5,992 nt of DNA from Fidelibacterota bacterium (GTDB taxonomy: Bacteria > Fidelibacterota > Fidelibacteria > Fidelibacterales > Fidelibacteraceae), in the NCBI GenBank assembly GCA_029931905.1, contig JAOZRH010000126.1:1-5992 (forward strand). The letters are read 5' to 3'. Below, in pieces: positions 1-5,992 of this stretch. Position numbers and translations under genes: made by a program. The notes beneath the pieces were generated by a model that made no database searches, was not told the origin of the DNA, and saw only the letters and a list, made by a program, of their open reading frames with translations. Numbering within the stretch: the first letter of the stretch is position 1; the number at the start of each line of letters is the position of its first letter.

Positions 1-33
1 TTGTTTAATACAATAATAAATTTTCATTATAAT

Positions 34-68
34 AAAAAAAGCGAAACATTTATTGTTTCGCTTTTTTT
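34..68. terminator. Bidirectional rho-independent terminator
   Basis: A perfect 8-bp stem (GCGAAACA at 41-48, TGTTTCGC at 54-61) closes a 5-base loop. Seven A's lie before it (34-40) and nine T's after it (62-70), so A-T pairing can extend the stem to about 15 bp. Read on either strand, the hairpin is followed by a U tract. On the minus strand it lies about 100 bases past the stop of the ChaN-like gene and probably ends that transcript. It could also end a plus-strand gene lying to the left of the window. The rest of 1-159 shows no gene or other convincing signal. Confidence 0.85.
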
Positions 69-159
69 TTATTAAGACGCTTAATGCACTCCAAAATCAA
101 ATTGATAGTATTTTTTTCTATATAAAGAATAAGGTTAAAGATGCAAAATAAAGTTTTAA

Positions 160-1065
160 TTATTTAACAATATATAATAAATAATCACCTTTTCTCTTAT
201 CTTTACTATCTATTGTAATATCGTTAGCATAAATAGGAGAAATAACAGCTATTTTTAAATTTTTATTTAATCTTTTAAGTTTATTCGCAGTTCCCAAATG
301 ATATTCACTATGAAAATTTCCATTGTAATGTATAACTAATGTTTCTGGATTAGTATTTAAATATTGAAATATACTTTCTGCCATTGTATCATCTTTCAAA
401 CATTGAGCAACATAAATATTGTCAAATCCTTTCATCATAGAAATTGGCATATTTCTTGATTTCATTTTACCCATTTTCATATTCTCTTCCATTATCCGAA
501 CGAAATTCTTTTTATACTCATTATCTAATATTGAAATATTTTCAGCAACATATTTTTTTTCATTTTGTGATAGATTTTCTAATGCCATCGCTCCTTGTTT
601 ACTAACCATTGCCGCATATTTTCTAGGAACATTTGAAGCTATTACATCTAAATTGTTTGTTTTGGCAAATTCGATTATATTCTTATAATCTGTCAAATAA
701 TTTGGCCAAGCTCGTGAATCTTCAATGAAATTATTTTCTTTAATTTTGTTTGCAAGGAAATCATCTAATATATTTTGAATATCTCGCTCAAACATTTCCA
801 TAGAAATAGTCAAATCTTTTTTCTGTTTGAATAAAATTGGTAATATTTCACTTTCTATAGAGTGAATCAAAGAATCATCATGAAATTCACCAAAGAACAC
901 TACATTATAATTAACTAATTCTTTAGCAATTTCTTTTAACGATAATGATTTTTCTGACGATGATTCATAAAATTGATATTTTTTAGATTGATTTGTACAA
1001 CCAGTAAAAAATAATAAAACAACAATTACAATTTGTAATGAAAATACTTTTGATAATCTTAACAT
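160..1065 (-). CDS. chaN: ChaN-family haem-binding uptake lipoprotein
   Basis: A 301-residue lipoprotein of the ChaN / cofactor haem-binding family (Pfam Cofac_haem_bdg type). Residues 1-22 form a basic then hydrophobic signal peptide ending in a lipobox (F-T-G-C), so Cys23 should be lipidated and anchor the protein in the envelope. Family motifs visible in order are GEFHDD (59-64), SMEMFERD (88-95), the W-P-N-Y...D-Y segment (120-127), NVPR (145-148), the AQCLKDDTMAESI segment (220-232) and the HYNGNFHSEYHLGT segment (246-259). The length is normal for the family and the frame is intact. Campylobacter ChaN binds haem as a dimer and is implicated in iron uptake; the haem ligand here is not assigned. 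The start is set by GGAG (plus-strand CTCC at 1071-1074) five bases before ATG. No haem receptor, TonB or transporter gene is adjacent. A 122-base gap with a hairpin separates it from the lysine operon upstream, so it is probably transcribed on its own, though read-through is possible. The family call is firm; the haem role is inferred from relatives. Confidence 0.88.
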   Translation of the reverse strand: MLRLSKVFSLQIVIVVLLFFTGCTNQSKKYQFYESSSEKSLSLKEIAKELVNYNVVFFGEFHDDSLIHSIESEILPILFKQKKDLTISMEMFERDIQNILDDFLANKIKENNFIEDSRAWPNYLTDYKNIIEFAKTNNLDVIASNVPRKYAAMVSKQGAMALENLSQNEKKYVAENISILDNEYKKNFVRIMEENMKMGKMKSRNMPISMMKGFDNIYVAQCLKDDTMAESIFQYLNTNPETLVIHYNGNFHSEYHLGTANKLKRLNKNLKIAVISPIYANDITIDSKDKRKGDYLLYIVK

Positions 1066-1135
1066 TTTTACTCCAAATTTATTTTAACAATATTTGAATA
1101 TTTATTGAATTTTCAGACGATTTACCGTATAATTG

Positions 1136-1168
1136 ACAACAAGGGAATCAAATTGACTCCCTTGTTGT
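1136..1168 (-). terminator. Stem-loop after the lysine transaminase gene, probable terminator
   Basis: An 11-bp perfect stem (ACAACAAGGGA at 1136-1146, TCCCTTGTTGT at 1158-1168) encloses an 11-base loop that can itself pair by 3 bp. It begins 19 bases past the TAA of the transaminase gene, where a terminator is expected. On the minus strand it is not followed by a U tract, so it is not a classical intrinsic terminator. A T run lies on the plus side at 1184-1189, but 15 bases away and in the orientation where no gene reads. It may act as a weak terminator or as a 3'-end stabilising hairpin for the operon mRNA. Confidence 0.5.
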
Positions 1169-1187
1169 TAATAAATATTCGATTTTT

Positions 1188-2498
1188 TTATTTACTCAAA
1201 CTCTTTGCTACTTTTTTAATAACATCAATTCCGTGTTTAATTTCACTTTCAGTGATAGTTAAATGAGGTCTAAATCTTATAGAATTGTCTCCACATCCAA
1301 GAATTAACAATTGGTTTTCTGCAAGTTTTTCAAGCATTAAATCGCGAGTTTTTCCATCGGTTAAATCAAAAGCACACATTAAACCTTTTCCACGAGGATT
1401 TGAAATTAACTGTGGAAATTCATTCGTAATATTTTGAAGTTCTTTCAATAAATATTCACCTTGAATTCTTGCATTTTCAACTAAATTTTCTTCTTTTATA
1501 ATTTTCAATATTTCAGAAAATCTTACCATATCAACCAAATTTCCACCCCAAGTAGAATTAATACGACTTGATTCGTGAAATACATTATTTTTAACTTCAT
1601 CAACTCGATCAGTACTCAAAATTCCACAAACTTGTGTCTTTTTTCCAAATGAAATAACATCAGGTTGCACATCATAATGTTCATGTGCCCAAAATTTACC
1701 CGTAAGTCCAGCTCCACTTTGCACTTCATCCATTATAAACAAAATTTCATTTTCATCACAAATTTTTCTTAATTCTTGCATAAATTCATTCCGAAAATGA
1801 TTGTCTCCACCTTCACCTTGAATTGGTTCAATAATTAATCCTGCAAGTGAATTTTTATCTTTATTAATTGCATCATGAATTTCACTCAATGCTTTTTCTT
1901 CCAATTTTTTAACTTTTTCCAAATTTTCTTCGTTTAAAGGATATGTTACTTTTGGATTTGTTATTCTTGGCCAATCAAAAAGTGGAAAATATTGAGTTTT
2001 ACGAGGATCGGAAGTATTTGTTAATGAAAGTGTATATCCTGTTCTACCATGAAAAGCTTGTTTAAAATGTATAATTTTTGAACCTTCTGTCTTTAATCCT
2101 TTTTCAAGATTCTTTCTAGTTTTCCAATCAAATGCAGTTTTTAATGCATTTTCAACAGCAAGAGCTCCACCAGATACAAAAAACATATATTTAAAATGTG
2201 ATTTACCAGCTTTTGCAAATGTATCTACAAATTCTGCCATTTCTTCACTATAAATATCTGAATTCGTTGGCTTATTAATAGCAATTTTTCCCAATTTATC
2301 TTTTTGTTTTAGAAGTTTTGGATGATTATAACCAATAGAACCAGATGCAAACATTGAGAAGAAATCTAAGTATTCTTTTCCGTCAACTTTATCTACAAAC
2401 CATGAACCATGTGATTTATCTAAATCAATAACTTGATTAAATCCATCTGCTAACATATTTTCAGCAATTTTTTCTCTAACTTGTTTTGCTACAATCAT
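1188..2498 (-). CDS. lat: L-lysine 6-transaminase (lysine epsilon-aminotransferase)
   Basis: A PLP-dependent class III aminotransferase of 436 residues. Lysine and 2-oxoglutarate give L-2-aminoadipate 6-semialdehyde, which cyclises to piperideine-6-carboxylate, plus glutamate; a cytoplasmic enzyme. The sequence follows lysine epsilon-aminotransferases closely (compared from memory with Mycobacterium LAT). The cofactor-phosphate segment SGGALAVENALK is at 109-120 and FHGRTGYTLSLTNT at 149-162. EPIQGEGGD is at 224-232, and its Glu229 corresponds to the mycobacterial switch residue Glu243. MDEVQSG is at 256-262, with Asp257 facing the pyridine nitrogen. FGKKTQVCG is at 284-292, with Lys286 the likely Schiff-base lysine. 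NSTWGGNLVDMVR is at 314-326, PRGKGLMCAF at 368-377 and RFRPHLT at 408-414, with Arg410 the probable carboxylate binder. FGKKTQVCG and the STWGGN block separate it from ornithine or GABA transaminases. Start: AAAGGAG then TAAAA before ATG. It lies 23 bases after the dehydrogenase gene on the same strand, so the two are almost certainly co-transcribed. Confidence 0.94.
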   Translation of the reverse strand: MIVAKQVREKIAENMLADGFNQVIDLDKSHGSWFVDKVDGKEYLDFFSMFASGSIGYNHPKLLKQKDKLGKIAINKPTNSDIYSEEMAEFVDTFAKAGKSHFKYMFFVSGGALAVENALKTAFDWKTRKNLEKGLKTEGSKIIHFKQAFHGRTGYTLSLTNTSDPRKTQYFPLFDWPRITNPKVTYPLNEENLEKVKKLEEKALSEIHDAINKDKNSLAGLIIEPIQGEGGDNHFRNEFMQELRKICDENEILFIMDEVQSGAGLTGKFWAHEHYDVQPDVISFGKKTQVCGILSTDRVDEVKNNVFHESSRINSTWGGNLVDMVRFSEILKIIKEENLVENARIQGEYLLKELQNITNEFPQLISNPRGKGLMCAFDLTDGKTRDLMLEKLAENQLLILGCGDNSIRFRPHLTITESEIKHGIDVIKKVAKSLSK

Positions 2499-2521
2499 TT
2501 TTACTCCTTTATTAATTAAGC

Positions 2522-4054
2522 CTATATATCAAATTTTATTCCTTGTGCCAATGGTAATGTATTACCAAAATTTATCGTGTTTGTTTGTCTTCTCATATAT
2601 GCTTTCCAAGCATCAGAACCAGATTCACGACCGCCTCCAGTTTCTTTTTCACCACCAAAAGCTCCGCCAATTTCAGCTCCTGATGTTCCAATATTTACAT
2701 TAGCTATTCCACAATCCGAACCCCAAGATGATAAAAATTCTTCGGCTTCTTGTAAGTTATCAGTAAATATTGATGAAGATAATCCTTGACGAACATTATT
2801 ATGAATTTCAATTGCATTAGAAATGTCGCCATTATATTTTATTATATAAAGAATAGGTGCGAATGTTTCTTCTTGCACGATTGCCATTTCATTTTTTGCT
2901 TCAATTATTGTTGGTTTTACATAACAACCAGATTCATAACCTTTACCTTCCAATACACCACCAGAGTATAATACTTTTCCACCTTGTTTTTCTGCATCTT
3001 CTATTGCGTCAACAAACATTTGAACTGCATTTTTATCAATCAATGGTCCCATATGATTATTTTCATCTAATGGATCGCCAATTTTTATAGTTTTATAAGC
3101 TTTTACAAGAGATTCAATTACTTTGTCATAAATTGATTCGTGTAAAATTATTCTACGAGTTGAAGTACATCTTTGTCCAGCAGTTCCAACTGCACCAAAT
3201 ACTATTGCAGGAATTGCTTTTTTCAAATCAGCATTTTCTGTTAATATTATAGCATTATTACCACCAAGTTCTAAAATAATTTTACCAAATCTTTTTGCAA
3301 CAACTTCACTTGCATGACGACCAATATTTGTTGAACCAGTTACAGAAATTAAACCAACTCGTGAATCATTTAACATTTTTTCACCAACAGTTGATCCTCT
3401 TCCAATTACTAATGTAAATATTCCTTCAGGCAAATTATTTTCTGTAATCACTTCTTCTACAATCTTTTGAATTGCTATTGCTGTTAACGGAACTTTTGAA
3501 GAGGGTTTCCAAATATTTACATCTCCACATACTGCAGCTAACATTGCATTCCAAGCCCAGACAGCTACTGGAAAATTAAAAGCAGTAACGATTCCAACAA
3601 TTCCTACGGGATGATATTGATCATACATTCTGTGTGATGGTCTTTCAGATTTAATTGTGTTTCCATATAACATACGCGATTGCCCAACAGCAAAATCACA
3701 TATATCAATCATTTCTTGAACTTCTCCAAATCCTTCTTGTAAAGATTTACCCATTTCATAAGAAACTAAACCACCTAGTTCTTCTTTCTTCTCTCTAAGT
3801 TTGTTTCCAATTTGCCTAACAATTTCACCTCTTTGTGGTGCAGGCACTTTACGCCATTCTTTAAATGCATTTTGTGCAGTTTCTACTACTTTATCATAAT
3901 CTTCAAGTGAACATTGATAAACTTGGCCTATCTCTTTCCCATCAACGGGTGATTTACTTTTTAATAAACCACTTGTAGTATTTTTATTCCATTTTACACC
4001 AGTAGAACTACCATAATTAATTTTGTCAACTCCTAACTTCTCCAAAGAAATCAT
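2522..4054 (-). CDS. amaB: Alpha-aminoadipate semialdehyde dehydrogenase (ALDH7/antiquitin type)
   Basis: A 510-residue cytoplasmic NAD(P)+-dependent aldehyde dehydrogenase that oxidises L-2-aminoadipate 6-semialdehyde (piperideine-6-carboxylate) to L-2-aminoadipate. Catalytic features are all present: Asn160 in TAFNFP (oxyanion hole), Lys183 in WKPS (NAD ribose), the GSTNIGR Rossmann segment at 240-246, Glu262 in LELGG (general base), Cys296 in GQRCTS (nucleophile) and the EETFAP block at 395-400. ALDH7-specific signatures include PAPQRGEIVRQIG (71-83), GTAGQRCTSTRR (290-301) and the C-terminal stretch from NVNIGTSGAEIGG (452-464) through ETGGGRESGSDAWK (471-484) to PLAQGIKF (501-508). These match human antiquitin nearly residue for residue, including the Gly-Ala pair (459-460) that binds the aminoadipate end. 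Start: GAGGT (plus-strand 4061-4065) six bases before ATG. It is the first gene of a two-gene operon with the lysine transaminase that makes its substrate, which strongly supports this substrate over a generic aldehyde. Bacterial homologues are called amaB or pcd; the symbol is by family, not strain evidence. Confidence 0.93.
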   Translation of the reverse strand: MISLEKLGVDKINYGSSTGVKWNKNTTSGLLKSKSPVDGKEIGQVYQCSLEDYDKVVETAQNAFKEWRKVPAPQRGEIVRQIGNKLREKKEELGGLVSYEMGKSLQEGFGEVQEMIDICDFAVGQSRMLYGNTIKSERPSHRMYDQYHPVGIVGIVTAFNFPVAVWAWNAMLAAVCGDVNIWKPSSKVPLTAIAIQKIVEEVITENNLPEGIFTLVIGRGSTVGEKMLNDSRVGLISVTGSTNIGRHASEVVAKRFGKIILELGGNNAIILTENADLKKAIPAIVFGAVGTAGQRCTSTRRIILHESIYDKVIESLVKAYKTIKIGDPLDENNHMGPLIDKNAVQMFVDAIEDAEKQGGKVLYSGGVLEGKGYESGCYVKPTIIEAKNEMAIVQEETFAPILYIIKYNGDISNAIEIHNNVRQGLSSSIFTDNLQEAEEFLSSWGSDCGIANVNIGTSGAEIGGAFGGEKETGGGRESGSDAWKAYMRRQTNTINFGNTLPLAQGIKFDI

Positions 4055-4114
4055 TAAATTACCTCACTTTTTATACAAATATTCCATTAAATTAAACTTC
4101 TATATCCAACACTA

Positions 4115-4143
4115 AATATAACATTATTTAACAAAGTTGTCAA
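4115..4143 (-). promoter_or_regulatory. Promoter of the lysine catabolism operon
   Basis: On the minus strand, a perfect -35 box TTGACA (plus-strand 4138-4143) is followed by exactly 17 bases and then TATATT (plus-strand 4115-4120), one base from consensus. The same -10 region reads TATATTTA, 7 of 8 to the Bacteroidota TAnnTTTG element, with TTG 20 bases upstream, so it fits both promoter models. The expected start point near 4108 would leave a leader of about 54 bases before the dehydrogenase ATG. No clear operator or riboswitch is seen in that leader. Confidence 0.75.
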
Positions 4144-4226
4144 TAATATTTTTTTCTATTTATCACATATATTTAACAATTATATTTCTATTTGTTATTA
4201 TTTTCATTAAATTTATTCATATATAT

Positions 4227-4230
4227 GGAG
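4227..4230 (+). promoter_or_regulatory. Ribosome-binding site fixing the phosphoesterase start
   Basis: GGAG lies six bases before ATG at 4237, and the encoded protein then begins with a basic-hydrophobic signal sequence. This fixes the start of the edge-truncated gene. No convincing plus-strand promoter was found in 4144-4226: TATATT at 4181-4186 has only a poor -35 partner. Confidence 0.7.
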
Positions 4231-4236
4231 TATAAA

Positions 4237-5992
4237 ATGAAAAATAACACATTCAAACTAATAATAATTTCAATTCTCTTTCTACTAACAAATAATTTGT
4301 TTCCAAATAATAATTCTTTCGTTGTTACAGCCGATAATAGAAGTAATACAACACAATATGAATATGCACTTAAAGAAATAAATAATTTGACATTTAATCC
4401 ACAACCAGCTCTTCCCTATCCTAGTTTTTTTGTTTCTTGTGGTGATTTTGATCCAGTTCAAACCAATTATACTATTTATAATGACACAACATTATATCCA
4501 AATTTACCACCATTCTATCTTGCTATAGGAAATCATGAATATGAAAATAGTTCATATATGAATTATATTAAAAATGTAATAATTCCAAACTCACCAAATA
4601 TTGTAAATTACGGACCTCTATGTTCATTTTCATTCGATAACAACAATATACATTCAATAGTAATTAATCAATATGCAAATAATGATGAAGGTGAATTAGA
4701 TTCAATAATACAGGAATGGGTGCAAAAAGATATTAGTCAAACAGAGAAAGATAATGTTTTCATTTTTACACACGAACCAGCATTTCCAAGAAACAGACAT
4801 CAAGGAGATTCTATGGATCAATTTGCTGATTCTCGTGATAAATTTTGGGATATTCTAAGAAATGATCCTAGAATTTATGCATATTTTTGTGGTCATACAC
4901 ATTATTATTCTCGAATGAGAGTATTAGATCCAACAACAGTTGGGTCATCTGACTATCCTGATCAAAAAAATGGAGTTTATCAAATAGATGTTGGTGCTGT
5001 TGGAAATGCAAGTGGAGAAGGCGATTTAACTATTGTCTATTGTAATGTATATGAAGATTCTGTATCATTCAGATCAATTCAAAGTGACAGAAGTGATGTA
5101 TCTTGGCATGTAGAAGATGAATGGACAATAAATAATACAAAACGATATGATATTAATATATTAAGTCCAAAATCTAATAGCGAAATTTCAGATACTACAG
5201 AAATAAAATGGTCATTCAATGGAATATTAGATAGTAATTCTCAAACAATAATCTATGTAAGTAATAATAATGGAATAAACTTTGACACATTAGCCGTGAT
5301 AAACTCTTCAGATACATCTTATTTATGGAATACAAATAATAAACCTGATGGAACAAAATACACACTAAAAATTGTAACAAGAACTAATTCTGGCTTTGGT
5401 GTTGAATATTTAAACAATCGTTTTACGATAAATAATCCCGGAAATGGATTTCCTGAAATAGATATATTAAATCCTTTAAAAAATGAAAGTATCTTAAATG
5501 ATTATACAATAAATTGGATTGCACAAGATGCAGACAATGATTCTCTGTTTTTAACAATTCAAACAAGTTTTAATAATGGAACAGATTGGCAAACAATCAC
5601 AACAGACGAAATCAATGACAGCTCTTTCATTTGGAATACTAAAAATCAACCTAACTCAAATAATAGTTTGTTAAAATTGATTTGTACAGATAATATTGAA
5701 ACTGTAAATACAATTTCTCAACCATTTACAATTAATAATTCAAGAACTTTATTAACAGATTCATTATTTCATATTGCTGGTAATGGAAGTGGTAATATTA
5801 GCGTTAATATTGCAGATAAAAATGCTTTAACTAATCATCAATATAGAATTACTTTTAACGATACCACTTCACCAAATACAACATACGATGTTTTTAATGT
5901 TGATTCGGATAAATTCGTAATTTTAAATTCAAAACGATTAAATAAACATACCGAAGGACAATTATTTGATGGACTTAGATTATTAATCGATG
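4237..5992 (+). CDS. Secreted calcineurin-like metallophosphoesterase with Ig-like repeats (3' truncated by the window edge)
   Basis: The reading frame is open from ATG at 4237 to the window end: 585 complete codons and no stop, so the C-terminus is missing. Residues 1 to about 22 are a signal peptide (M-K-N-N, then a hydrophobic run), so the protein is exported. Residues about 28-285 form a metallophosphoesterase domain. Its metal and active-site motifs are Asp33 (in TADNRS), GDFD with Asp70 (69-72), GNHE (98-101), His179 in FTHEP, and GHTH (219-222). The first motif is D-N-R rather than the usual D-x-H. Two related beta-rich, Ig-like modules follow (306-400 and 408-501). A third module (about 502-585) holds TNHQYRITF (532-540) and ends in FDGLRLLID (577-585). 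I associate that last pattern with long secreted proteins of Ignavibacteria-like bacteria, which often end in a type IX secretion sorting domain; such an end would lie beyond the window and is not seen. The substrate is unknown; phosphomonoester or phosphodiester hydrolysis outside the cell is the family expectation. It is divergent from the lysine operon. Confidence 0.87.
   Translation, partial: MKNNTFKLIIISILFLLTNNLFPNNNSFVVTADNRSNTTQYEYALKEINNLTFNPQPALPYPSFFVSCGDFDPVQTNYTIYNDTTLYPNLPPFYLAIGNHEYENSSYMNYIKNVIIPNSPNIVNYGPLCSFSFDNNNIHSIVINQYANNDEGELDSIIQEWVQKDISQTEKDNVFIFTHEPAFPRNRHQGDSMDQFADSRDKFWDILRNDPRIYAYFCGHTHYYSRMRVLDPTTVGSSDYPDQKNGVYQIDVGAVGNASGEGDLTIVYCNVYEDSVSFRSIQSDRSDVSWHVEDEWTINNTKRYDINILSPKSNSEISDTTEIKWSFNGILDSNSQTIIYVSNNNGINFDTLAVINSSDTSYLWNTNNKPDGTKYTLKIVTRTNSGFGVEYLNNRFTINNPGNGFPEIDILNPLKNESILNDYTINWIAQDADNDSLFLTIQTSFNNGTDWQTITTDEINDSSFIWNTKNQPNSNNSLLKLICTDNIETVNTISQPFTINNSRTLLTDSLFHIAGNGSGNISVNIADKNALTNHQYRITFNDTTSPNTTYDVFNVDSDKFVILNSKRLNKHTEGQLFDGLRLLID
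5152..5436 (+). repeat. Intragenic domain repeat, copy 1 (Ig-like module)
   Basis: Residues 306-400 of the phosphoesterase gene product. It begins INILSP, has Trp325 in IKW, a LWNTNNKP block (363-370) and ends FTINN (396-400). Every landmark recurs 101-102 residues later in copy 2. Beta-sandwich character is inferred from the alternating hydrophobic pattern and spacing; no named domain is claimed. Confidence 0.75.
5458..5739 (+). repeat. Intragenic domain repeat, copy 2 (Ig-like module)
   Basis: Residues 408-501. It begins IDILNP, has Trp427 in INW, an IWNTKNQP block (465-472) and ends FTINN (497-501), matching copy 1 in order and spacing. It also contains D-A-D-N-D-S (431-436), resembling the acidic loop common in cadherin- or FN3-like extracellular modules. 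The copies are diverged, so the duplication is old rather than a recent tandem expansion. Confidence 0.75.

Noticed and set aside
71..85. Small inverted repeat ATTAAG-ACG-CTTAAT
   Set aside because: A 6-bp AT-rich stem with a 3-base loop is expected by chance in sequence this AT-rich, and it has no T run of its own.
419..688. Plus-strand open frame of 89 codons
   Set aside because: It lies antisense within the intact ChaN-like gene, has no ribosome-binding site and no recognisable protein features; it is a shadow of the real gene.
1073..1080. TAAATTTG on the minus strand, a perfect match to the Bacteroidota -7 box, just before chaN
   Set aside because: It overlaps the ribosome-binding site, would leave almost no leader, and has no TTG at the proper distance upstream.
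1188..2498. Ornithine or GABA aminotransferase as an alternative identity
   Set aside because: The FGKKTQVCG lysine block, the NSTWGGNLVDMVR segment and the adjoining aminoadipate semialdehyde dehydrogenase all point to lysine 6-transaminase.
2577..3090. Three overlapping plus-strand open frames of 61-77 codons
   Set aside because: All lie antisense within the dehydrogenase gene, whose frame is complete with conserved motifs; their peptides have low-complexity, non-protein-like composition.
4144..4226. Plus-strand promoter for the phosphoesterase
   Set aside because: Several TATATT-like and near-TAnnTTTG strings occur in this AT-rich gap, but none has a credible -35 or -33 partner, so none is annotated.

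Overview
The window is AT-rich (roughly 30% G+C by eye) with short intergenic gaps. The long secreted protein at its right edge has repeated beta-sandwich-like modules and a C-terminal module ending in an F-D-G-L-R-L motif. Together these suggest a low-GC member of the Bacteroidota/Ignavibacteria side of the FCB group. Purine-rich GGAG or GAGGT sites precede all four genes, which is more Shine-Dalgarno use than typical Bacteroidia show. The lineage is an inference from style and gene content; there is no rRNA or other marker here.

Layout, left to right. Positions 1-159 hold no gene, but contain a strong hairpin with A and T tracts on its two sides (34-68) that can terminate transcription in either direction. 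Positions 160-1065 (minus) encode a ChaN-type lipoprotein of the haem-binding uptake family. Positions 1066-1187 hold the chaN ribosome-binding site and an 11-bp stem-loop (1136-1168) just past the end of the next gene. Positions 1188-2498 (minus) encode L-lysine 6-transaminase, and 2522-4054 (minus) encode an ALDH7/antiquitin-type alpha-aminoadipate semialdehyde dehydrogenase. The last two are 23 bases apart, with the dehydrogenase upstream. The gap 4055-4236 separates divergent genes and carries a near-consensus promoter reading leftward into the dehydrogenase-transaminase operon. From 4237 a plus-strand gene for a large secreted calcineurin-like metallophosphoesterase runs off the right edge without a stop.

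The two central genes form a coherent module. The transaminase moves the epsilon-amino group of lysine to 2-oxoglutarate, giving aminoadipate semialdehyde (in equilibrium with piperideine-6-carboxylate). The dehydrogenase oxidises this to L-2-aminoadipate. No later step and no dedicated regulator is visible. The lipoprotein and the phosphoesterase are envelope or secreted proteins with no evident functional link to lysine catabolism.

No mobile element, CRISPR array, RNA gene or clearly undescribed system was found. The most noteworthy items are the phosphoesterase's atypical first metal motif (D-N-R instead of D-x-H), its internal domain duplication, and the well-formed promoter of the lysine operon.
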